A stretch of 46,076 nt of DNA from contig JANYDF010000114.1 of assembly GCA_025359905.1 (NCBI GenBank), positions 1 through 46,076 of the forward strand, given 5' to 3'. The notes under the pieces were generated by a model. The model saw only the letters and a list, made by a program, of their open reading frames with translations. It was not told the DNA's origin and did not search any database. The first letter of the stretch is position 1; every line of letters begins with the position of its first letter. The position numbers and the translations under genes are program-made. This DNA is from Rhodospirillales bacterium (lineage in GTDB: Bacteria > Pseudomonadota > Alphaproteobacteria > Acetobacterales > Acetobacteraceae). Below, one piece after another: positions 24,685 to 31,553 of this stretch.

Positions 24685-25095
24685 CTACCGGCCCGCCGCG
24701 CCGAACAACCGTGTGGCGGCGCCCAGCACCTTGGACTGATAGGACTGATTCAACGCCGGTGTATGCGAATGATAATTGCCGACCGCCTGCATCAAATCGC
24801 CGCGCGTCTCGTTCAGGTAAGTGCGCATGATCGCCCCGGCGGCCGCGATGTTGAAGCACGCATCGTCCACCAAGCGCCGCCGCACCTCGGCTTCCGCCAG
24901 CCGGCTCAGGCGCGCCAGCGGCGGCAGCCATAGCGTGTTGACCTGCATCACCCCCAGATCGTCCGACCCATCGGTATTGCGGCTCACGCTGCCCACGGCC
25001 CCACCCTCGACGGCATGGATCGACGGCAGCACGCGCGGCGGCAGGTGATACACCTGGGCCACCAAAGCCATGCAGGCCAGAAATGGAACCGCCAT
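24685..25095 (-). CDS. Small lytic transglycosylase (SLT fold)
   Basis: A 136-residue protein with an N-terminal hydrophobic segment (MAVPFLACMALVAQVYHLPP). IHAVEGGAVGSVSRNTDGSDDLGVMQVNTLWLPPL matches the SLT core: the Glu of AVEGG is the probable catalytic acid, and the GVMQVN motif is diagnostic. ACFNIAAAGAIMRTYL and AVGNYHSHTP complete the fold. ATG 25095 is preferred (GGAG nine bases upstream) over GTG 25116. It is divergent from gspG with about 130 bp between them. A dedicated peptidoglycan-opening enzyme next to T2SS genes may help insert the secretin; this is inference. Confidence 0.82.
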   Translation of the reverse strand: MAVPFLACMALVAQVYHLPPRVLPSIHAVEGGAVGSVSRNTDGSDDLGVMQVNTLWLPPLARLSRLAEAEVRRRLVDDACFNIAAAGAIMRTYLNETRGDLMQAVGNYHSHTPALNQSYQSKVLGAATRLFGAAGR

Positions 25096-25229
25096 GCCCG
25101 ATTGCTCCGGTGTCACGCCATTGCGTGAAGTGCGGTTAAGCCGTCTCGCCTAAACCGGACATGTGTTTGCCGCGTGGCTTGGCCCATCAGCACACATCCT
25201 GTAAACCCGCCGCGAAAGGAAAATCCCGC

Positions 25230-25697
25230 ATGCAGATGCCAATTCAAGCCCTCCCGCGAGACCCGGACGCCATTGCGCGGCCGCGCCGTGAGGCGGGGTT
25301 TACCTTGCTGGAAATCCTGGTCGTCATCGCCATTCTCGGCCTGCTGATCGGCTTGGTCGCTCCGGCCGCGCTGCGCCAATTGGGCGGCGCCAAAGTGTCG
25401 GTGGCCAAACAGACCATCGAGCGTCTCGGCTCGGTCCTCGACCTGTATAAACTCGATGCCGGCAGCTATCCCACCACGGAGCAAGGTCTTGCAGCCCTGG
25501 TCGAACGCCCGACCGGGGTCAGTATCTGGAATGGTCCGTACTTGAAGGGCGACAAGATCCAGTCCGACCCGTGGAACCACCCGTTCGTCTATCGCGCGCC
25601 ATCGACCCGGCGCGGCAAGGATTACGACCTGTGCTCGGGCGGCGCGTCGGGCAGTGCCGGTGAGCCGGGCAGCGAAGGCATGCTGTGCAATAACTGA
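25230..25697 (+). CDS. gspG: T2SS major pseudopilin GspG
   Basis: A 155-residue prepilin. An unusually long 23-residue basic leader ends in G23, followed by FTLLEILVVIAILGLLIG with Glu at mature position 5; prepilin peptidase should cut G23/F24. The C-terminal part has the GspG core (GSYPTTEQGLAALVERP, WNGPYLKGDKIQSDPWNHPFVYRAPS and a YDLCSGG end). ATG 25230 follows AAAGGA. It stands alone on the plus strand, away from the other pseudopilin genes, which could let the major pseudopilin be made at a different level. Confidence 0.95.
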   Translation: MQMPIQALPRDPDAIARPRREAGFTLLEILVVIAILGLLIGLVAPAALRQLGGAKVSVAKQTIERLGSVLDLYKLDAGSYPTTEQGLAALVERPTGVSIWNGPYLKGDKIQSDPWNHPFVYRAPSTRRGKDYDLCSGGASGSAGEPGSEGMLCNN

Positions 25698-25717
25698 CAA
25701 TGGGCGGGGACGGTGGA

Positions 25718-26548
25718 TCACGGGTCCACCGTCCCCCATTCCAGCACGACATACTGCGGTGCATTCGGCGCGGTCTGCTGGTCCAGGTTCAGCCGCACCA
25801 CAGCGCGGCGCACGAAGCGGGCGCCGGCGGCCACAGCCAGTGCGGTAATCGTCACCGTCGGCGCTTCCTCGAATGCCAGCGGCGGCGCGCCGCCGATTTG
25901 GGCATCGGCCAGCGCGCGGGCAATCACCGGGTCGGCCCCGGCGGATTTCGGCGACGATTCGACGTACGGCGACAGGTACGGCTTCAGCCGCACCAGTGCT
26001 TCCGGCGTCATCGCCAGCAGCATGGCCAATTCATCGACGCTGCGGAACGGCTGATTGGGCGGGCCGAATTCACGCTTGGCCGCCCGGTACTGCGCCGCCT
26101 TGGCGCCCTTCGGCAGCGGATTGTTCGCCGGGCTGCGCCAGTCGGCAATCTGATCAGCCAGCGTCACGGCCAGATTGTCATCGAGCCCGACGGACCTGGC
26201 CAGCCCGCGCAGCATCGGCACTGACGAGTTGTTGAGGGTGATTTTGCGCCCTTCGTCGACCATCTCCACATCAACGAGCGCCAGCGGCGTCTTGATCCGC
26301 CGCGCGAGGCCATCCGCCGGCCAATGATTGTTCGACCCGTCGAGCAGATGCAGCAACGCCTCGAACACCGCACCGTCGGCTGCCGCCTGGGCCACCGCAT
26401 TGGCGCGCACATTGGCCGCCAGCCTGGTCTCGCCATGCCCCGCCGCCGTTACCTGGGTGCCGATCAGCGCCAGCAGCGCCATCGTCCAAAGCACAATCAG
26501 CAGCGCGAATCCGCGCTGCCGCTGGGTCAGGCGGCGCGGCCGGCTCAC
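25718..26548 (-). CDS. gspK: T2SS minor pseudopilin GspK
   Basis: A 276-residue protein with the prepilin-like RGFALLIVLWTMALLALIG start; the cleavage Gly is residue 13. There is no Glu at mature position 5, which is normal for GspK, the tip pseudopilin. A large periplasmic domain follows (RKITLNNSSVPMLRGL, LADQIADWRSPANN, FRSVDELAMLLAMTPEALVRLKPYLSPY) as in the family. It overlaps gspD by 4 bases and is the last gene of the gspL-M-C/N-D-K unit. Confidence 0.92.
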   Translation of the reverse strand: MSRPRRLTQRQRGFALLIVLWTMALLALIGTQVTAAGHGETRLAANVRANAVAQAAADGAVFEALLHLLDGSNNHWPADGLARRIKTPLALVDVEMVDEGRKITLNNSSVPMLRGLARSVGLDDNLAVTLADQIADWRSPANNPLPKGAKAAQYRAAKREFGPPNQPFRSVDELAMLLAMTPEALVRLKPYLSPYVESSPKSAGADPVIARALADAQIGGAPPLAFEEAPTVTITALAVAAGARFVRRAVVRLNLDQQTAPNAPQYVVLEWGTVDP

Positions 26549-28851
26549 GGCTCCAGTTTCAGCTTGCGGCGCAGCGCGGCGCCGGGGTCGGGTGAACCGG
26601 ACAGCCCGAGGCCTTGCAGGTTCTGCGGCACCGCCGCCGCATTGGGCAGTTGCTCACGCAAATCCTCGGTCAGCGCGCGCGCGTCGCGCTGGTCGTGGAT
26701 CACGTGCGGGGTGATCAACACCAGCAACTCGGTGCGCTGGCGCTGATTGTTTTGCGCCCCCGCCAGCAAGCCGAGCAATGGGATGTCCTTCAGCCACGGA
26801 ATCCCGGCGTTACCCTTGCTTTGGTTCTCGTTGATCAGCCCGGCCAGCCCGATGGTCTGGCCGTCCTGCACCACGATGCGCGACGTGACCCGGCGTTCGT
26901 TGAAGGTCGGCGAGTTGATTCCCGCCGTGGTCACCGTGGTGTCCACATCGCTGACTTCCTGCGCGATATCCAGCGTCACCAGCCCGCCGCTGTTGACCCG
27001 CGGCGTCACGTTCATAATGACGCCGGTTTGCTGATATTGGATGGAATTGATCACCGGCGAACCGCTGACCAGCGTGCCCTGCGAGCTTTGCGACAGGTAC
27101 GGCACCATCGCGCCGACCTGCAATTGCGCGGTCTGGTTGTCCAGCACCAGCAACTCCGGCGACGACAGCACATTGACGGTGGTGACCGCCTGAAGCGCGG
27201 TCAGCGTGGCATTCAAACCGTTCGCCAAGCTTTTTATCACAAGACCGCTGCCGGGAATGCTGCCGGTACTGCTGCTCAAGGTTTCGTTCAGGCCACCGTT
27301 CTTGAAGAAAAACTGCGTACCATATTGCAGTTGGTCGTTCAGTGTTACTTCGGCAATGGTGGCGTCGATGCGCACTTGCAGCGGCAGAATGTCGATCTTG
27401 CGCAACATGCCTTCGACAGTGCTTTCCTCCTGCCCGGTCGCATAGATCAGCACCGCGTTATTCTGCGCGTTTGGAATGATCCGCATCGCGTTGGTATCGC
27501 TCTCGCCGCCGCCGCCGCCGCCCGTGCTGTCCAAACCGCCGAGCAACGGGTTCGCCGCCGTCGATGCCGCCGCTGCGCCGCCACCGCCACGGCCGCCAAG
27601 CCCGCCGCTATCGGCGCCGCCGGCGCTGTTGCCGCCCAACCCGCCGCCGCTGAGCCCGCCGCCCAGACCGCCGCTGCTCGACCCGCCGATGCCGCCGCCG
27701 ATGCCCCCGCTGCTCGACCCGCCAATGCCGCCGCCCATGCCGCCGCCCTGCCCTAAGCCGCCGCCGCTGCTGCTGCCGCTGAGCGAACTGCTGCCGCCTG
27801 CGTTGCGCCCGGTCTGCGCCGCCGCCGTCGGCTGGGCGGTGATGTTGTGCGGCGTGAAGGCCTGTTGCAGCAGATACGCCACGTCATCGGCATGGCTGTT
27901 TTGCAGGTAATAGACGTGCCAGCTGCGCTCAGTCAGCCGCCGCCCCTTCTCCACCAGATTGAAGATGCGCCGCGCCTCGTCGATGTAGCGCGTGTTCGAC
28001 GCCACCACGAGCACGCTGGACAGCCGCTCCAGCGGGACCACCCGCACCAACCCGGCCAGCGCGCCGCCGTTCTGGCTGCGGAAGGCGTCTTGCATGGCGG
28101 AGGCGAAGTCCTTCGGGCTGCTGCTGGTCACCGGCAGCAGCGCATAGGACTGGCCGGCCAGCACATCCACGTCGAAGCTCTGCGCCAGCGACACCAGCGC
28201 CCCGCGCGTGTTGGGGTCGCCGCTAATCAGCAGCGCGTTGCGGCCATTCTCCGCGCCAATTTTGGCGCCATTGGCAACGAACGGCGTCAGCACCTTGGCC
28301 AGCGCCTCGGCCGAGGCATAGCGCAACGGCAGCACCAAGCTGCCGGCGGTGGCGTCGCCCTGTGCCACCGCCGTGGTGGCGCCCTCGGCAATCGGCACCA
28401 CACGGTACAGCCCGCCGCTCTGCACGACGGTGGATGCATTCTGGCCGAGCAACACCTGCAACGTCGCCAGCACGCGGCTGCGCGGCAGCGGTGCGGCGGT
28501 ATGGAACGTCACTGAGCCCTTTACCGCCGGGTCGATGGTGTAATTTTCGTGCAGCACGCCGCCGAGAAGTTGCGACACCACCTCCCGCAAGTCGGTGTCG
28601 GCGAAATCCAGCGAAATATCGCCCTCCGCACCCTCCTGCACGTTCGGATGCGCCGGCACCGGCGTCGCGGCACCATACACGGTCTGCGCCGGCAACGCCG
28701 CGTCCGGCTCGCCGACCCGCCCGCTGATCCGCTCAGCCGCCGCCGTGTTGGCAGGCGTGCCGGGCAGCGGGCGCAGCGGCGGTTTGTGGAGTGTGGCGCA
28801 GGCGGTCAGCGCGATGAGCGGCAAACCGGTCGCTAGAAGCCGTCTGATCAC
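26545..28851 (-). CDS. gspD: T2SS secretin GspD with lipobox (liposecretin, HxcQ-like)
   Basis: A 768-residue outer-membrane secretin. The signal peptide ends in the lipobox LTAC with Cys18, so the mature protein should be lipidated; this resembles the self-piloting HxcQ secretin. N0-N3 domains span about 75-350. A Gly/Ser-rich insert of about 100 residues (350-450) interrupts N3 before the secretin core (about 485-720), which has VNVLSSPELLVLDNQTAQLQVG, VPY and TELLVLITPHVI. No separate pilotin is visible in the window. It overlaps the GspC/N gene by 4 bases and gspK by 4 bases. Confidence 0.95.
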   Translation of the reverse strand: MIRRLLATGLPLIALTACATLHKPPLRPLPGTPANTAAAERISGRVGEPDAALPAQTVYGAATPVPAHPNVQEGAEGDISLDFADTDLREVVSQLLGGVLHENYTIDPAVKGSVTFHTAAPLPRSRVLATLQVLLGQNASTVVQSGGLYRVVPIAEGATTAVAQGDATAGSLVLPLRYASAEALAKVLTPFVANGAKIGAENGRNALLISGDPNTRGALVSLAQSFDVDVLAGQSYALLPVTSSSPKDFASAMQDAFRSQNGGALAGLVRVVPLERLSSVLVVASNTRYIDEARRIFNLVEKGRRLTERSWHVYYLQNSHADDVAYLLQQAFTPHNITAQPTAAAQTGRNAGGSSSLSGSSSGGGLGQGGGMGGGIGGSSSGGIGGGIGGSSSGGLGGGLSGGGLGGNSAGGADSGGLGGRGGGGAAAASTAANPLLGGLDSTGGGGGGESDTNAMRIIPNAQNNAVLIYATGQEESTVEGMLRKIDILPLQVRIDATIAEVTLNDQLQYGTQFFFKNGGLNETLSSSTGSIPGSGLVIKSLANGLNATLTALQAVTTVNVLSSPELLVLDNQTAQLQVGAMVPYLSQSSQGTLVSGSPVINSIQYQQTGVIMNVTPRVNSGGLVTLDIAQEVSDVDTTVTTAGINSPTFNERRVTSRIVVQDGQTIGLAGLINENQSKGNAGIPWLKDIPLLGLLAGAQNNQRQRTELLVLITPHVIHDQRDARALTEDLREQLPNAAAVPQNLQGLGLSGSPDPGAALRRKLKLEP
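27502..27804 (-). repeat. Gly/Ser-rich low-complexity insert in gspD
   Basis: Codes for about 100 residues made mostly of Gly and Ser, with a repeated GGIGGSSSGG unit. It lies in the N3 region of the secretin and may vary in length between strains. Confidence 0.8.
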
Positions 28852-29558
28852 GGGTCGGTCTCAATTGGTTGGGGTGGGCGTGCAGTCTGTAGCGCCGGCG
28901 CGGGCCGCTGGAATTGATTGCCTGCACGCAGCCCCAGCGGCTGCGGCAGCAGCGGCGGCTGGCCCGGAATTTGGCCCGGAATCTGGCCCGGAATCTGGCC
29001 CGGAATTTGGCCCGGCAGTTGCGGCGCCGAAACCGGCGGCGGCGGTAATTGCGGGGTTTCCGCCAATGCGGCTTTGCGGGCGGTGGCGTCGAATGCCAGA
29101 TGCAATTGCACCACGCCGTCCGGTCCACTGACCGTCACTTCGCCGGGCTCGATCGCATCCACGGTATAAGGGCCGAGTGCCGTACCGAGCGTGGCGACCA
29201 CCGCCTTGCCGCCGTCAGGGGCCGCGAAAATCGCCCAGCGCCCGTCACTGCTGACCATCACGCCACTCAGCCGGGGCAGCGTGGTCATGGCCACTTCGCC
29301 GGTGGCCTTGCTCACCACCGGCGTCGGCCGCCGGTCGCGGCTGAACAACGGGCGGGCCAGGATCGTTTCCACCCAGCTATCGGTATGATCGACCGGATCC
29401 TCGCTCGGCGCGCGGGCCCGGGCCAGCGGGGCGTGGCGGATCGGCACGATGCCTGTCGGGTCTTCCACCGGCCCGGCCTGATCGAATTCGGTGGCAACGG
29501 CCACGCCCAGCGCGGTCGCCAGCAAGGCCAGCAGCAGAAACGCCGGGCGGCTGCTCAT
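28848..29558 (-). CDS. gspC: T2SS inner-membrane protein GspC/GspN-type (HR domain)
   Basis: A 236-residue protein: one N-terminal membrane helix (about 5-22), a linker, and a homology-region domain (about 64-155) starting ILARPLFSRDRRP and including RLSGVMVSSDGRWAIFA and PYTVDAIEPGEVTVSGPDG. This domain contacts the secretin N0. The C-terminus is Pro/Gln-rich, with a tandem PGQI repeat (residues 182-201), and has no PDZ domain, which fits short GspC/XpsN-like proteins. It overlaps gspM and gspD by 4 bases each. GspC versus GspN naming is uncertain. Confidence 0.82.
   Translation of the reverse strand: MSSRPAFLLLALLATALGVAVATEFDQAGPVEDPTGIVPIRHAPLARARAPSEDPVDHTDSWVETILARPLFSRDRRPTPVVSKATGEVAMTTLPRLSGVMVSSDGRWAIFAAPDGGKAVVATLGTALGPYTVDAIEPGEVTVSGPDGVVQLHLAFDATARKAALAETPQLPPPPVSAPQLPGQIPGQIPGQIPGQIPGQPPLLPQPLGLRAGNQFQRPAPALQTARPPQPIETDP
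28959..29015 (-). repeat. 12-bp tandem repeat coding PGQI in gspC
   Basis: Four near-identical 12-bp units (GG(A/C)CAGATTCC type, differing at a few third positions) encode PGQI repeats in the C-terminal tail. Copy number could vary without frameshift. Confidence 0.85.
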
Positions 29559-30172
29559 GGCGCGGTTCCAGCGGCCGGGAGTGCCGCTGGCGCCTTGGCT
29601 TCAGCGGCGGTCGCGGCGCGGAACGCCAGCACCAAGAACGAAATATCCAGCGGCGGCTCGCGCAGCTTTTCGGCGGCGGGCTGGGCGTGAATTTGCAACT
29701 CGTCGACGAACATGCGCGGCGTGCCACGCTCGATCTGCTGCAACAGCTTGATCAAGACCGGCCATGTCGCATCGACGGTCAGACGCAACGAGATGCGGCG
29801 ATAGGCATTCACTTGTTCCGCCGGCAAGGCCTCGGTGCTGGTCAGGTGCGCTCCGGTGCTGGTGGCCATCGCTTCCACCAGCCCTTGCAGCGATGCCGCC
29901 GCCACCGAGTCGCTCACCCCTTCCAGGGTCGCCGCAGCCGGCGCCACCGCCGTGGTCTGCGACTTCGCCGCGCGCTGCAGTTCCGGCAGCAACGCCGCCA
30001 ACTCGGTCATGCGGGTGGCCAGCGCCGTCCGCCGCCCCAATTCGTCGGACGCTTCGTTGTAGGTATCGAGCAACGGCTGCACCACCGCGAGCCAGGCCGC
30101 CACCAGAACAAGGGCGGTCAGCCCAAGTGCCAACGCCTGTCCGCGCCGTCCTTCGGGCAATGCAATGGCCAT
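29555..30172 (-). CDS. gspM: T2SS protein GspM
   Basis: A 205-residue inner-membrane protein with one helix (about 13-32) and a ferredoxin-like periplasmic domain. YRRISLRLTVDATWPVLIKLLQQIERGTPRMFVDELQIHA matches the GspM subtype common in alphaproteobacteria and Hxc-like systems. A coiled region (about 38-70) links the two. Its ATG overlaps the gspL stop by 1 base and its stop overlaps the next start by 4 bases. It partners GspL in the inner-membrane platform. Confidence 0.85.
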   Translation of the reverse strand: MAIALPEGRRGQALALGLTALVLVAAWLAVVQPLLDTYNEASDELGRRTALATRMTELAALLPELQRAAKSQTTAVAPAAATLEGVSDSVAAASLQGLVEAMATSTGAHLTSTEALPAEQVNAYRRISLRLTVDATWPVLIKLLQQIERGTPRMFVDELQIHAQPAAEKLREPPLDISFLVLAFRAATAAEAKAPAALPAAGTAP

Positions 30173-31224
30173 CAGGGCGCCACTTCCGCCTTAATGGAGA
30201 ACAGATCGGCCCCGGTTTCGCTGCGCATCACCGGTGCGGAGAACGACGCGTTGCGGATGGTCGGATCGGACGACAGCGAGGTAATCAGCTTGGCCGCCGC
30301 CGCCGATTGGCCTTCCAGCGTCACTTCGCGCTGGCGAACGACAAGCCCAATCAAATGCGTGTCATCGCCGAGGATGCTGGTCAGCGCCGCCACCGTTTGC
30401 AACGTATCGCCCAGCCGCGCCCGCTCGCTAGTGATGGCATCGCTGCCCGCCACCGTGGCGTTCAATTGCTGGCGCAACGTGTCGGCTTCCTTCACGCGCG
30501 GCTTCAAGGCGGCGATCCGCTCCTCGACCGCATCGCGGGCTTGGCCTTGCAGCCAGAACGGCAGACCGGCGGCAACCACTGCCAGCGCCGCGCAGCACAG
30601 CGCGGCGGCGGCCAATCCCCGGTTGCGCCATTGCTTGCGGCGCAAGTCCGGCTCGCCAAGCATGATGTGGCGCAAAGCGCCGTCCGGCCCCGCCGCTTCG
30701 ACAATGTTCGCCACCAGCGGCAGTTGCGCCAGCGCGTCGATCATGGGTTGCAGCCGCGCACGCGGCACCAGGGCAATCGCTGCCGTCAGTTTGCCTTGGG
30801 CGCGATCGCGCCGGCGCACCGCGCAACTCCAAAACACCTCGTCGGCGGCAAACGGCGTGAAGCGGTCCATCTCGTAACGCACCACGCGGTCCAGCCCTTG
30901 CTCGGCGGCCAGCGGCAGTGTCACTTCGCGCTCCAGCACAAAACCGGCCGGCAGACGCAGCACCGTTACCGGCGCGCGCTTGGCGTTCAGCAGCGCCCGC
31001 CCGGCGCGCCATCCGGCCTCATCGAAGGTAAACCGGCCAACCGTGGCATCGCGATGATTGCGCCGGGTCAGCACCTCGCCGCCGCCATCATGCCACACCA
31101 CCACGACAGCATTGGCTGGGCCGGCTTCGCTTTGCCGCCAGCCCGCTGGAACCAATTCCAGCATCTGCTGCGCCCACCAGGAAAACACCTCGTTCAGCAT
31201 CGCGTGCTGGAACTCACCTTTCAT
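30172..31224 (-). CDS. gspL: T2SS protein GspL
   Basis: A 350-residue protein. The N-terminal cytoplasmic actin-like part (about 1-165) contains PVTVLRLPAGFVLEREVTLPLAAEQGLDRVVRYEMDRFTPFAADEVFW, typical of GspL/PilM-like modules that bind the GspE ATPase. A membrane helix follows at about 170-190, then a PilN-like periplasmic part (about 195-350; VEERIAALKPRVKEADTLRQQL). ATG 31224 is used; no good ribosome-binding site is visible, and ATG 31200 is an alternative. The open frame to 31419 has no family-like extension. It begins the L-M-C/N-D-K unit, about 200 bp downstream of the TTGTCATATA element. Confidence 0.85.
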   Translation of the reverse strand: MKGEFQHAMLNEVFSWWAQQMLELVPAGWRQSEAGPANAVVVVWHDGGGEVLTRRNHRDATVGRFTFDEAGWRAGRALLNAKRAPVTVLRLPAGFVLEREVTLPLAAEQGLDRVVRYEMDRFTPFAADEVFWSCAVRRRDRAQGKLTAAIALVPRARLQPMIDALAQLPLVANIVEAAGPDGALRHIMLGEPDLRRKQWRNRGLAAAALCCAALAVVAAGLPFWLQGQARDAVEERIAALKPRVKEADTLRQQLNATVAGSDAITSERARLGDTLQTVAALTSILGDDTHLIGLVVRQREVTLEGQSAAAAKLITSLSSDPTIRNASFSAPVMRSETGADLFSIKAEVAP

Positions 31225-31429
31225 GCGGCCGCCCGCATGGCCATGACGATCGTAATACGGGCAGCAAGCGCGCGCGGATGCCGCGCAGTTACGGTGGCGG
31301 GAAAGCCTAGCACGCTGCGCCCCGTTTCGCGCCCCGCTTGGCGCTAAGACGCGAACCCAGGGCCATGCGTCAAGTGTGGAAATGTTCACGCGGCCCCGCG
31401 TGGCGCCATCGCGCTGCATCGCCGGAATT

Positions 31430-31439
31430 TATATGACAA
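31430..31439 (-). promoter_or_regulatory. TTGTCATATA element (copy 2), half Pho-box-like
   Basis: Identical to the 10-mer at 22931-22940 and in the same orientation. It touches the inverted repeat at 31441. If it is a promoter element for gspL, the leader would be about 180-200 bases. Confidence 0.35.
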
Positions 31440-31440
31440 A

Positions 31441-31472
31441 TGCATTGCAAAGAAACACGTAGTTGCAATGCA
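31441..31472. repeat. Perfect 10-bp inverted repeat upstream of the phosphatase gene
   Basis: TGCATTGCAA (31441-31450) and TTGCAATGCA (31463-31472) are perfect reverse complements separated by 12 bp. Each arm is itself close to palindromic (TGCA-T-TGCA). Arm centres are 22 bp apart, about two helical turns, which fits an operator bound by two dimers on one face. It could also fold as a hairpin, but no T-run follows. Confidence 0.75.
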
Positions 31473-31484
31473 CTCATCATCCAA

Positions 31485-31502
31485 GCGTCATCAAGGTTTC
31501 AC
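31485..31502 (+). promoter_or_regulatory. Candidate Pho box for the phosphatase gene
   Basis: GCGTCAT-CAAG-GTTTCAC matches the PhoB consensus (CTGTCAT-N4-CTGTCAY) at 10 of 14 repeat positions, in the correct orientation and 51 bp before the ATG. Weak -10 candidates follow. Confidence 0.35.
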
Positions 31503-31553
31503 AGCATTACGCCTAGTTTCCGCACGCCTTTGCTGGTTAGGAACTAACAAACA

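Larger units (their letters stand above)
31225..31553. promoter_or_regulatory. Divergent promoter region between gspL operon and phosphatase gene
   Basis: About 330 bp. It contains the second TTGTCATATA copy (31439-31430, minus strand), a perfect 10-bp inverted repeat (31441-31472) and a Pho-box-like sequence on the plus strand (31485-31502), all in an AT-richer patch. The part next to gspL (31225-31420) is GC-rich with nothing I can name. Confidence 0.5.

Noticed and set aside
25110-25116. GTGTCAC upstream of gspG as a Pho box
   Set aside because: Only one half-site, no second repeat at the right spacing.
27447-27910. Pro-rich and Ala-rich open frames opposite the gspD Gly/Ser insert
   Set aside because: They mirror the low-complexity GGC/GCC codons of the insert; no start signal or domain.
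31225-31419. 65-residue N-terminal extension of GspL
   Set aside because: Composition (many Arg, Cys, Gly) is unlike GspL, and the domain begins after ATG 31224.
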